Shown here in pieces: positions 1-7,120 of a DNA stretch of 13,933 nt (positions within the stretch are counted from its first letter, which is position 1; each line of letters opens with the position of its first letter). A program made the position numbers and the translations under genes. The DNA is from Thermoplasmata archaeon. GTDB taxonomy: Archaea; Thermoplasmatota; Thermoplasmata; Lutacidiplasmatales; UBA184. Where the stretch lies: positions 1 to 13,933 of the forward strand of contig JASHVA010000068.1 of NCBI GenBank assembly GCA_030039715.1. The letters are read 5' to 3'. The notes beneath the pieces were generated by a model. It saw nothing but the letters and a program-made list of their open reading frames with translations. It made no database searches and had not been told where the DNA came from.

Positions 1-26
1 ATCGAAACGAGCCCGGGGAGCATCAT
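1..26 (-). CDS. 5' end of a probable leaderless gene running off the left edge
   Basis: Two consecutive ATG codons on the minus strand (24-26 and 21-23) open a frame that stays open to the window edge (reads M-M-L-P-G-L-V-S). The ATG at 26 lies about 27 bases downstream of a TATA-like element at 49-56, the same spacing as at the other leaderless genes of this window. Only eight codons are visible, so no function can be given. The call rests entirely on promoter geometry and could be chance. Confidence 0.35.
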
Positions 27-48
27 GCTTCAGCGGAAGCTCCACTCC

Positions 49-56
49 ACTATATC
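49..56 (-). promoter_or_regulatory. TATA-like box for the left-edge gene
   Basis: The minus strand reads CGATATAG here, an AT-rich patch in GC-rich surroundings, centred about 27 bases before the ATG at 26. It lies just downstream of the stop codon of the secreted-protein gene (79), so it would give the next gene its own promoter. Inference from position and composition. Confidence 0.4.
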
Positions 57-78
57 GAGGCCACGACCCCGTCGGTAA

Positions 79-663
79 CTACGCTTCGACATCGACGTAG
101 GTCGCGACGAGGCTGGAAGTCCAGGTGACGTAGGCGACCTCGGTCGCGTTCATGCTCTGCATCACGAGACACCACGGGCTCGGGGTCGGGAAGGCTGCGG
201 GAGAGGAGTACACCGGTAGAAAGGCCTCGACCTCTCCGGTGGTGACGTTCCCCGTGGTGAAGCACTCCTCCACGATGCAGTCGAAACTAGCGGGCGGAGC
301 GCTGTAGTTTTCGAACTCGGACAGGGTCAGGACAAGGATCGCAACTGTCTGTGATGCGGTGAACCAGCCGGTCAGGTTCGCGATCGACGCTTCGCTCGGG
401 ACGAACTGGAAGTAGTCGAACTGCCCCGGGCTCACGGTGAATGTGGTGTTAGCTGCCAGAAACGTCGTGGGATTCGGAGTTGGAGGTCCGGGGCAGGGTC
501 GCCCGCCTCCAGCGTGGTACACGGGTCCGGGCTGACAGGGTAGAGAGTCCCTCCACAGGACCAGTCCGGTCGCTGCGCCGCCAATGATGGCGATGGTGGC
601 GGTCGCGACGACCACCGGGAGGAACCACCGCCGCGACCGAATGTCACTCCGGGTGGAGCTCAC
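79..663 (-). CDS. Small membrane-anchored secreted protein, beta-sandwich (PPC/GOLD-like) domain suspected
   Basis: 194 aa from a GTG start. An N-terminal basic stretch is followed by one hydrophobic segment at about residues 13-37 (signal anchor or uncleaved signal peptide); the rest is extracytoplasmic. A Cys/Pro/Gly-rich linker (residues 43-65) leads into a domain with the pattern V-x-PGQ-x-x-YFxF, LTGxFxAS, xxVLTxxEF, TGxVTxG and a final alternating beta strand, resembling the pre-peptidase C-terminal (PPC) or GOLD-type beta sandwiches common on archaeal surface proteins. Five cysteines lie outside the membrane and may form disulfides; several N-x-S/T sequons (for example NTT, NLT, NYS, NVT, NAT) suggest N-glycosylation. 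The start is supported by GAGGT at 669-673 (minus strand), five bases ahead of the GTG. It lies 98 bases downstream of the PH-like membrane protein on the same strand. The exact function is unknown; the domain call is by pattern only. Confidence 0.75.
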   Translation of the reverse strand: MSSTRSDIRSRRWFLPVVVATATIAIIGGAATGLVLWRDSLPCQPGPVYHAGGGRPCPGPPTPNPTTFLAANTTFTVSPGQFDYFQFVPSEASIANLTGWFTASQTVAILVLTLSEFENYSAPPASFDCIVEECFTTGNVTTGEVEAFLPVYSSPAAFPTPSPWCLVMQSMNATEVAYVTWTSSLVATYVDVEA

Positions 664-726
664 GGGCGACCTCGGAGTGACTAGAGTGAGAGGCTAGGCT
701 TCTACCTGGGGGGATCCGCGACCTTC

Positions 727-735
727 CGATTTACA
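727..735 (-). promoter_or_regulatory. Possible TATA box of the secreted-protein gene
   Basis: The minus strand reads TGTAAATCG here, the most AT-rich patch between the stop at 762 and the GTG at 663. It would give a leader of roughly 40 bases carrying the GAGGT ribosome-binding site. Weak, positional evidence only. Confidence 0.3.
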
Positions 736-761
736 GTGCGGACGGAGCTGCAATACCCATT

Positions 762-1280
762 TCAGCTACGCAGGGCCCTCTCCGACGGAAGAGTACCGCT
801 CCGCTCGCCCGAGGGCAGCCGGAGGAACCTCGCCAGGCGCTCTCCCTGTACCGGCGTGAGCGTGATCTCGCTCGCGAAGATCCCGCTCTTCAGGCGAAGT
901 CGGGTCCGCACTTCGACGCGCACGGAAGACCAGTCGGCTCGCCGTACCTCGGTTCGAGTCACCTGCTTGACGTCCGACCAGGAGTAGCTGGTGTCCAGCA
1001 AGGTCCCACCGACGACGATGCCCAACGGGGAGATCCCCAGTCGACGCACGGAGGGGAAGAGGGCGACCAACGCGTACTCGACTAGAACGACCATCGACAC
1101 TCCCAGGCCCCGGAGGAGCTGCCACCCCAGGCTCGCCGGAGAAGGCGAGAGCACGCTCAGCGTCACGAGCGTGACGATGGCACAGGTTACGACCACCAGA
1201 GGGGCCACCCATCGGTAGAACCACCAGCGGTTCTCCGCCGGAACCCACTCCAGGGGCGGGGGCGATGGATCCCAGCTCAT
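762..1280 (-). CDS. Two-TM membrane protein with a possible PH-like cytoplasmic domain
   Basis: 172 aa, ATG start. A short tryptophan-rich N-terminus (residues 1-23) precedes two hydrophobic segments at about 24-46 and 56-76, joined by a very short loop. The soluble C-terminal half (about 78-160) has the run of strands and the motif YSWSDVKQV typical of bacterial/archaeal PH-like (bPH, YdbT/YdbS-type) domains, in which a W-x-D/E-I/V element follows the third strand. Such proteins are small membrane proteins of unclear role. It is read first on the minus strand, ahead of the secreted-protein gene, and divergently from the first adenylate cyclase. If the cyclase were started at its first ATG (1265) the two genes would overlap by 16 bases; with the preferred GTG at 1379 they are separated by 98. 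No firm function. Confidence 0.75.
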   Translation of the reverse strand: MSWDPSPPPLEWVPAENRWWFYRWVAPLVVVTCAIVTLVTLSVLSPSPASLGWQLLRGLGVSMVVLVEYALVALFPSVRRLGISPLGIVVGGTLLDTSYSWSDVKQVTRTEVRRADWSSVRVEVRTRLRLKSGIFASEITLTPVQGERLARFLRLPSGERSGTLPSERALRS

Positions 1281-1346
1281 CGAGAGGGAGCAGGCCTCGC
1301 TCCCAGATGCACTTTGCGAGCGGCCGGCGCGTTCCGCTGACGGATG

Positions 1347-1354
1347 TAGTAAAT
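1347..1354 (+). promoter_or_regulatory. TATA-like box of the first adenylate cyclase gene
   Basis: TAGTAAAT stands out in a GC-rich stretch and is centred about 28 bases before the GTG at 1379. This fits leaderless transcription from that GTG and argues against the upstream ATGs at 1265 and 1307, which would lie before the promoter. Confidence 0.5.
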
Positions 1355-1378
1355 CCCAGAACTCCGGTCCGGGCGCCC

Positions 1379-3301
1379 GTGCCCCGAGCGCGTCGTCTCG
1401 CCGCGGTGATGTTCACCGACCTCGTGGGGTACACCCCGCTCGCTCACTCGGACGAGGCGGGGGCGATGCGGCTCCTCGAGGAGCAGGACCGGCTGGTCCG
1501 CCCCCTGCTCGCGAGACACCGCGGCCGGAGGATCAAGTCGATGGGCGACGGCCAGCTGATCGAGTTCGCCAATGCACGAGACGCCGTGGAGTGCGCGGTG
1601 GAGATCCAAGGCGCCGCGCAGGAGCGTAACGCCCGTCCCGGTGCCCGCCCCCTCCGGATTCGGATCGGTATCCACGTCGGGGACGTGGAGTCGCGCGGTT
1701 CGGACATTCTAGGCGACGCGGTGAACATCGCCTCGCGCATTGAGCCGCTGGCGCCGGCGGGCGGGATCTGCCTTTCCGCTCAGGTCTACGATCAGGTACG
1801 GCGCAAGGTTCCGTTCCGACTGGAAAAGCTGGCTCCGACGCAGGTCAAGGGAGTCGAAGAGGCGCTCGATCTCTACCGGGTCGTGCTACCGTGGCAGGCG
1901 GCGACGCCCGAAGCCGGTTTCGGCGGTGCGACCCGGCTCGCGGTCCTTCCGTTCTCCAACATCAGCCCCGATACTTCGGACGAGTACTTCGCCGATGGGC
2001 TCACGGAGGAACTGATCACAGCCCTGTCCCAGCTGAAGGGGCTCCAGGTGATCGCGCGGACCTCGGTGATGGCCTACAAGGGCACCTCGAAGCCCCTCGG
2101 TCAGATCGGGTCCGAGTTGGGCGTGTCGACCGTCCTGGAAGGGAGCGTCCGGAAGGCCGGGGATCAACTCCGGATCGCCGCCCAGCTCATCGACGTGCCG
2201 TCGCAAGCGCACAAGTGGGCCAGCACCTACGATCGAAAGCTCGACGACATCTTCGCCGTGCAGGCCGATGTCGCCGAGCGCATCGCGGCCGCGCTGAAGG
2301 TCAAGATCGGAAAGTCGACGGAAAGCCGGCTCGCCAGCCGATCGGCGGTCCTGCCCGAGTCGTATGACGCGTACGTCAAGGGAAGGGCGCTGCTCGGACT
2401 CCGGGACTCGTCCGACGCCATTCGGAAGGCCAAGACCCAGTTCGAGATCGCCGCGACGCTCGACTCGAGCAACGCCGGCGCGTTTTCGGGCCTCGCGGAC
2501 GTCACGACGCTCCTGGGTTGGTGGTACCTCCTCGGCCCGAGGAGCGAGTGGAGACCGGCAGCGCTCGCCTTCACCTCCCATGCGCTGGCCCTCGACCCGG
2601 CACTCGCCGAGGCGCACTGCTCGTTGGGGGTGCTCCAGTGGGACGACTGGGACTTCGCCGCGGGGGAGGAGGAGCTCCGGAAGGCGCTCGGGCTCAATCC
2701 GAGCTACGCCTACGCCCACTGGATGCTCTCGGCACTCCTGCAGGACGAAGGCCGGTCCGACGAGGCGCTCGATGAGGCGCGGATCGCCGTCGACCTAGAT
2801 CCCCAGTCCCCGCTGACGCTCGGACGAGTGGCTCGATTCCTGAACTGGTACGGTCGTCCGGACGAGGCCGAGCCGTACATCGAGCGCCTCCGGTCGATCG
2901 AGCCCGAATCTCGGGAGTACCGGATCGCTCGGACGTGGCGCTTCTACGCCGTGTCGGATTTTGATGCCGCGATCCGGGAGCTCGAAGCGGTGATCGCCGA
3001 GCGACCGAAGGATACGGAGCGGACCCTGCTGGTCGCGCTGCAGGCACTCGCCGGGCGGGCGGACCAGGCACGGCGGACCTTGCAAGGGCAGGTGGAGCAT
3101 ACCGAGCGCCGGGCCACCCACGAGAACCTCGCGGCCGCCCACGCAATCCTCGGGGATGTGGACGAGGCGTTCCGATTGATGATCGAGGGCGCGCAACTGC
3201 ACGACCTCGCCCTTCAATGGATCCGGACCGATCCGCGCTTCGAGTTCTTGCGCCGAGACCCCCGCTTTACCGAGGTCCTCCGAGCGATGAACCTCGCCTA
3301 G
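1379..3301 (+). CDS. Class III adenylate cyclase with TolB-like and TPR domains (copy 1)
   Basis: 640 aa from the preferred GTG at 1379 (the open frame allows 678 aa from ATG 1265; residue numbers here use the longer form). It should convert ATP to cAMP in the cytoplasm; no signal peptide or membrane segment is visible. The cyclase domain (about 43-210) keeps every key residue: metal-binding D52 (FTDLVGYT) and D95 (KSMGDG), adenine-selecting K91 and D147 (SDILGDAVN), transition-state N154 and R158. The spacing K-4-D, D-7-N-4-R matches known adenylate cyclases such as mycobacterial Rv1625c. Residues about 224-345 are a TolB N-terminal-like domain (LPFSNISPD, EYFADGLTEEL, IARTSV, LEGSVRK), and about 370-678 are TPR-type helical repeats ending in LRRDPRFTEVLRAMNL. 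The shorter start matches the N-terminus of its paralog (MASGRRLAAVMFTD) and fits the TATA box at 1347. The paralog is convergent, 88 bases beyond its stop. The signal sensed by the TPR region is unknown. Confidence 0.93.
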   Translation: MPRARRLAAVMFTDLVGYTPLAHSDEAGAMRLLEEQDRLVRPLLARHRGRRIKSMGDGQLIEFANARDAVECAVEIQGAAQERNARPGARPLRIRIGIHVGDVESRGSDILGDAVNIASRIEPLAPAGGICLSAQVYDQVRRKVPFRLEKLAPTQVKGVEEALDLYRVVLPWQAATPEAGFGGATRLAVLPFSNISPDTSDEYFADGLTEELITALSQLKGLQVIARTSVMAYKGTSKPLGQIGSELGVSTVLEGSVRKAGDQLRIAAQLIDVPSQAHKWASTYDRKLDDIFAVQADVAERIAAALKVKIGKSTESRLASRSAVLPESYDAYVKGRALLGLRDSSDAIRKAKTQFEIAATLDSSNAGAFSGLADVTTLLGWWYLLGPRSEWRPAALAFTSHALALDPALAEAHCSLGVLQWDDWDFAAGEEELRKALGLNPSYAYAHWMLSALLQDEGRSDEALDEARIAVDLDPQSPLTLGRVARFLNWYGRPDEAEPYIERLRSIEPESREYRIARTWRFYAVSDFDAAIRELEAVIAERPKDTERTLLVALQALAGRADQARRTLQGQVEHTERRATHENLAAAHAILGDVDEAFRLMIEGAQLHDLALQWIRTDPRFEFLRRDPRFTEVLRAMNLA

Positions 3302-3389
3302 TCGCAAGCTCCGTTCGCGCGAAGGCCGATCCCCATCGTTCGAACTTGCCCACCCGGGAGACGGGCCACGGACGCCGGCGGGCGCGCCA

Positions 3390-5336
3390 CTACTTGACCG
3401 GCTGGATCGGCCGGGCGTAGGTCGCGAGCAACTCGAGGAGGCGGATGTCCTTCCTCGACGAGGCGAGCATCGGCGACAGTCGGACCCGGATCAATTGCAG
3501 GGTGTGGTCCTTCGCGGCACGGGACATGCACTCGAAGTACCGGTCCATGTCCCCGAGCGCGAAGTAGATGAACCCGGTCGAGGAGACCTGGCGGGAGTAC
3601 CCCTCCCCCGGCGCCTCGTTGAGCTTCGCGATGATCTGCATCGCGGTCGCGCGGTCCCCCTGGAGGGCCGCGAGGTAGCCCCGGCACAGGCGGGCGTAGT
3701 CGCTGCCCGGCGCGATGCGCTCCAGCTCCCGGACCGACCCTTCGGCCTCCTCGAACTCGCGCTTGAACATGTAGTAGTCGGCGAGACCGCGGTAGCAGTC
3801 GAGCGGGGCCCGCTCGAGGTTCCTCTTCCAGTGCTCCAGGCACTGCTCGTAGCGGCCCGTGAAGAAGTAGGCGTTGCCGAGCGACCGGATCGTGACCGGC
3901 GACAACGGGTCGAGGTTGAACGCCTCCTCGGCCTGAGTGACGTAGGTCTCCACGACGCCGAGTGATCCCGCGAGGGCGCTCAGCATGCTGTGGGCCTGCG
4001 CCAGGTTGGGATTCAGTTCGAGCGCCCGGCGAACTTCCCGGTGCAGGATGTCGGCGAGGTCGTCCCCCATGAAGGCCAGTTCGGCGCGCAGGCCGTGGGC
4101 CTCGGCGAGGTCGGGGTCGATCGCGATCGCGCGTTCGGCCGCGACGATCCCCTGTTTGATCGAGTCGTTCCAGGAGATGTGGCCCTCCGAGCCGAGCCCG
4201 ATGTAGGCGCGGGCGATGCCGGCCTGGGCGCGGGCGAACGATGGGTCCAGTTTGAGCGCCTTCTGGAAGAGGCGCAGGGACTGGCGGAGCGAGGCCTCGT
4301 CCTGCTTCCACATCAGGGACTGGCCCTGGAGGTACGAGAGGTACGCTTCGGTCTCCTTGGGCTTCTCGAGCTCGGGCACCGGGGCGCGCCCGCGGACGAG
4401 GCTCCCGGGTAGGGCGGTCGCGACCTTGGCCGCGATATCGCTCTGGACCGAGAAGATGTCGTCGAGGTCGTCGTCGTACTTGGCCGTCCACAGGTGCTCC
4501 TCGGTCGTCACGTCGATCACCTGCACCGTGACCCGGATCCGGTTGGCCGCCCGACGGACGCTCCCTTCCACGACCGTGCCGACCCCGAGCTCACGACCGA
4601 TCGCCGCGACCTTCTTGTCGGTCTTCTTGTAGCCGACGACCGAAGTCCGCGCGATGACCTTGAGCCCGGGCACGAGGGAGAGGTTCGCGATCAGCTCCTC
4701 CGTGAGTCCGTCGGCGAAATACTCGTCCGCCGAGTCCGGGCTGATGTTGGCGAACGGCAGGATGGCGATCCGATCCCGGTCGAGGGGCGTCGCGTCCCCC
4801 GTCCCACCGCCGTTCCCCATCCAGGGGAGGAGGACGCGGTAGACGTCCATAGGGACTTCGACCCCCTTCATCGCCCTCGGTTCGAGCTTTTCGAAGCGAT
4901 CGGGGACCTTCGAGCGCACCTGTTCGTAGACGGCCCCGGACACGCAGACCCCACCGGGTTCGGCCAACGGCTCGATGCGCGCGGCGAGATTGACGGCATC
5001 CCCCAGGATGTCCGAGCCGTTCTGCACGACGTCCCCGAGATGCACCCCGATCCGGATCCGGATCGGCGCGGACCCGCCCTCCGAGTTGCGTTCGTAGATG
5101 CGGCGCTGGATGTTGAGGGCGCACTGCACCGCCTTCAGCGCGCTGTCGAACTCGACGAGGAAGCCGTCGCCGGTCGATTTGATCTCCCGCCCCTGATGCA
5201 GGGCGACGAGCGGACGGAGGAGGTCGGTCTGTTGGCGCAACAGGTCGAGCGTCCTTCCTTCGTTCGCCTGCGTCGAAGCGGTGAACCCCACGGTGTCGGT
5301 GAACATCACCGCAGCCAGTCGCCGGCCGGACGCCAC
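3390..5336 (-). CDS. Class III adenylate cyclase with TolB-like and TPR domains (copy 2)
   Basis: 648 aa from a GTG start. Predicted soluble ATP-to-cAMP cyclase, clearly paralogous to copy 1: I count about 60% identity by eye through the cyclase domain and a similar level in the TolB-like domain, with much less in the TPR part. Catalytic set: metal-binding D14 and D57, adenine-selecting K53 and D109, transition-state N116 and R120, all present and correctly spaced. The cyclase domain spans about 1-170, the TolB-like domain about 190-312 (LPFANISPD, EYFADGLTEEL, IARTSV, VEGSVRR), and TPR-like repeats about 330-640 (LFQKALKLDPSFARAQAG, AIAIDPDLAEAHG, ALELNPNLAQAHS among the clearer ones). No membrane segment is visible. 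The start is supported by an AT-rich TATA-like patch at 5356-5363, about 24 bases upstream, with no ribosome-binding site. It stands alone: the upstream MFS gene, which ends at 5409, is read in the same direction but has its own promoter. Divergence of the TPR part suggests the two copies answer to different partners. Confidence 0.94.
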   Translation of the reverse strand: MASGRRLAAVMFTDTVGFTASTQANEGRTLDLLRQQTDLLRPLVALHQGREIKSTGDGFLVEFDSALKAVQCALNIQRRIYERNSEGGSAPIRIRIGVHLGDVVQNGSDILGDAVNLAARIEPLAEPGGVCVSGAVYEQVRSKVPDRFEKLEPRAMKGVEVPMDVYRVLLPWMGNGGGTGDATPLDRDRIAILPFANISPDSADEYFADGLTEELIANLSLVPGLKVIARTSVVGYKKTDKKVAAIGRELGVGTVVEGSVRRAANRIRVTVQVIDVTTEEHLWTAKYDDDLDDIFSVQSDIAAKVATALPGSLVRGRAPVPELEKPKETEAYLSYLQGQSLMWKQDEASLRQSLRLFQKALKLDPSFARAQAGIARAYIGLGSEGHISWNDSIKQGIVAAERAIAIDPDLAEAHGLRAELAFMGDDLADILHREVRRALELNPNLAQAHSMLSALAGSLGVVETYVTQAEEAFNLDPLSPVTIRSLGNAYFFTGRYEQCLEHWKRNLERAPLDCYRGLADYYMFKREFEEAEGSVRELERIAPGSDYARLCRGYLAALQGDRATAMQIIAKLNEAPGEGYSRQVSSTGFIYFALGDMDRYFECMSRAAKDHTLQLIRVRLSPMLASSRKDIRLLELLATYARPIQPVK

Positions 5337-5355
5337 GGACGTCGGAGGCGCGCCT

Positions 5356-5363
5356 TCAATTAA
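5356..5363 (-). promoter_or_regulatory. TATA-like box of adenylate cyclase copy 2
   Basis: The minus strand reads TTAATTGA, an isolated AT-rich octamer 20-27 bases before the GTG at 5336. It lies in the 72-base gap behind the MFS stop codon, so the cyclase need not rely on read-through from the MFS gene. Confidence 0.5.
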
Positions 5364-5408
5364 GCGTGCCCCGCCCCGTTCCGAGGGGGGAGCGACTTTC
5401 GGATCCGG

Positions 5409-7013
5409 TTACCGGGGCACCGGAACTTCACCGGGAATCGGCCCCGATGGGTTGCCCGAAGGGGAGGGGGCGGGCGAGGGGGGCGCGGACCGAGCGAGGG
5501 TCGGAAGGTGCGCGAACTTCGCGTGGCGCGACGGCCCCAGGACCTCCTGCCCGAACACCACGACCACGCCGGCGATGAGCGTCACGACGGCGGCGATCCA
5601 GAACGCGTACTGGAACGCGACGTGGGCCGGGAGGCCCGCGAGCGGGCCACTGGTCAGGGTGTAAGTCGCGAGTAGCGAGCCCGCGATGGGGGCCCCGACG
5701 CTTCCCCCCACGTTCCGGAAGACGTTGTTCATCGCGGTGGCCTGGCTCATGTCCTTGGGGTCGACGGTCAGAATCAGCAGGTTGATGATCGAAGCGTTGA
5801 GGAGGGCGATGCCGGCGCCGATCACGGTCTCATAGAGCAGCGCCTGGTCCAGCGTCGTGGCGATGGAGATGAGGTAGAACCCGAGGGCCGTGACGATGCT
5901 GCCCGCGATCGCGAACGGCTTGACTCCGACCCGGGCGACGACGAAGCTCACCGCGATGGCGAAGACGATCATTCCGAGGGCGAGCGGCACGATGTAAATC
6001 CCCGCGTCGAGGATGTTGAACGTCGGGAAGCCGCCGTTGTATCCGCCGGACGCCGGCGGGTACTCGAACTGGTAGATGAGGGAGAATAGGGCGAGGTACA
6101 TCCCCAGGCCCACCACGGTGAGGACGATGTTGGTCACCGCCACGTTCCGTTCTCGCAGCAGCCTCCCGTCGACGATCGGCTCCCGCTTCCGCCGCGTCCA
6201 CCAGGACTCGTAGAGCGCGAACGGAACGAACAGGGCGATTCCCGCGGCGAGGAATCCCAGCGTGGGAACGGACGTCCAGCCCCAGACCTGCCCTTGCGAG
6301 AGCGCGGTCACGATCCCCGCGAGGGCCCCCGCCAGGAACACGGCCCCAACGTAGTCGACCTTCGTGTTCGGGCGTCGGTACGCCGACTCCCGGGTGTAGA
6401 GGATGAGCAGGACGGCGAGCAGTACCACGAACGGGATAGAGGAGTGATAGGTCGTCCGCCAGCCATAGTCCTGCGACACGAAGGATCCCAACGGAAGACT
6501 GATCACGAAACCGATGCCGAACATGGCGCTCAGGAGGCCCTGGGCGCGGGGGATGAGTTCTCGCGGGAACTCGTCCCGCATGAGGGCCATCCCGAGCGGC
6601 ATGATGGTGAGCCCGATCCCCTGCACGGTGCGGGCCGCCACCATGAAGGTAAAATTGGGGGAAAAGCCGGTCACGGATACCGCGGCCGCATAGCCGAGCA
6701 TCACGCCGACCAGGACGCGGCGCTTCCCGTAGATGTCGCCGAGCTTGCCGACGACCGGGGAGAGCGCGACTCCCGACGCGGCGTAGGCCGAGAGGATGAG
6801 GCTGACCTGGGCCGTGTCCACCCCGAAGTCCGCCTGAATGGTCGGAAGCGAGGGGGTGAGCATCCCTTCGATGTACATCACGACGACGACGATGCCGGCG
6901 AGGAGCGCCATCACGCGGTAGGCGTACGGCTTGTCGAAATTCTCGAGGGTCTTCGGCGCCGGGGGCGGCGGGTCCGGGGTGGGGGAGGCACTCGGGCCTG
7001 TCGCGGGGTCCAC
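5409..7013 (-). CDS. MFS transporter, DHA2-type (EmrB/QacA-like) drug exporter
   Basis: 534 aa from GTG, long enough for the 14-TM DHA2 family of proton-coupled multidrug exporters. A cytoplasmic Pro-rich N-terminus (1-28) precedes TM1. MFS motif A is clear at residues 88-98 (GKLGDIYGKRR) between TM2 and TM3; RTVQGIG follows in TM4, and a motif C-like GIGFVISLPLGSF plus DYGWRTTY in and after TM5. TM1 carries glutamate E49 (MYIEGMLTPSLP) where DHA2 proteins usually have aspartate, so a membrane acidic residue is kept but changed. The C-terminus is a Ser/Pro/Gly-rich tail with no recognised domain. The next Met (35) falls inside TM1, so the GTG is preferred; GAGG lies 9 bases ahead of it and a TATA-like element at 7051-7060. 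It follows the small GNAT gene on the same strand after 107 bases. The substrate is unknown; antibiotic or toxic metabolite export is the family expectation. Confidence 0.92.
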   Translation of the reverse strand: MDPATGPSASPTPDPPPPAPKTLENFDKPYAYRVMALLAGIVVVVMYIEGMLTPSLPTIQADFGVDTAQVSLILSAYAASGVALSPVVGKLGDIYGKRRVLVGVMLGYAAAVSVTGFSPNFTFMVAARTVQGIGLTIMPLGMALMRDEFPRELIPRAQGLLSAMFGIGFVISLPLGSFVSQDYGWRTTYHSSIPFVVLLAVLLILYTRESAYRRPNTKVDYVGAVFLAGALAGIVTALSQGQVWGWTSVPTLGFLAAGIALFVPFALYESWWTRRKREPIVDGRLLRERNVAVTNIVLTVVGLGMYLALFSLIYQFEYPPASGGYNGGFPTFNILDAGIYIVPLALGMIVFAIAVSFVVARVGVKPFAIAGSIVTALGFYLISIATTLDQALLYETVIGAGIALLNASIINLLILTVDPKDMSQATAMNNVFRNVGGSVGAPIAGSLLATYTLTSGPLAGLPAHVAFQYAFWIAAVVTLIAGVVVVFGQEVLGPSRHAKFAHLPTLARSAPPSPAPSPSGNPSGPIPGEVPVPR

Positions 7014-7050
7014 GCTCGGTGCCCTCTGGGGGGTCCCACTCGTGCTCTAC

Positions 7051-7060
7051 GCTTAACGTA
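7051..7060 (-). promoter_or_regulatory. TATA-like box of the MFS gene
   Basis: The minus strand reads TACGTTAAGC here, 38-47 bases before the GTG at 7013. That predicts a short leader of about 15 bases containing a GAGG ribosome-binding motif at about 7023-7026. It suggests the MFS gene can be transcribed independently of the GNAT gene. Confidence 0.4.
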
Positions 7061-7120
7061 TGGCTTCTACGCGGGGCCCGGGACGCTGGCGCGCCGACGG
7101 GAACGAGGAGCCTCCCCCGG

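Noticed and set aside
3298..4491. Long minus-strand frame (397 residues) inside cyclase copy 2.
   Set aside because: Arg/Pro/Gly-rich frame-shifted shadow typical of GC-rich DNA; the overlapping frame has clear TPR and TolB-like motifs.
1265..5400. The inverted cyclase pair as part of an invertible or transposable element.
   Set aside because: The longest exact shared stretch I found is 18 bases of coding sequence (1403-1420 against 5295-5312). There are no terminal inverted repeats, transposase or recombinase.
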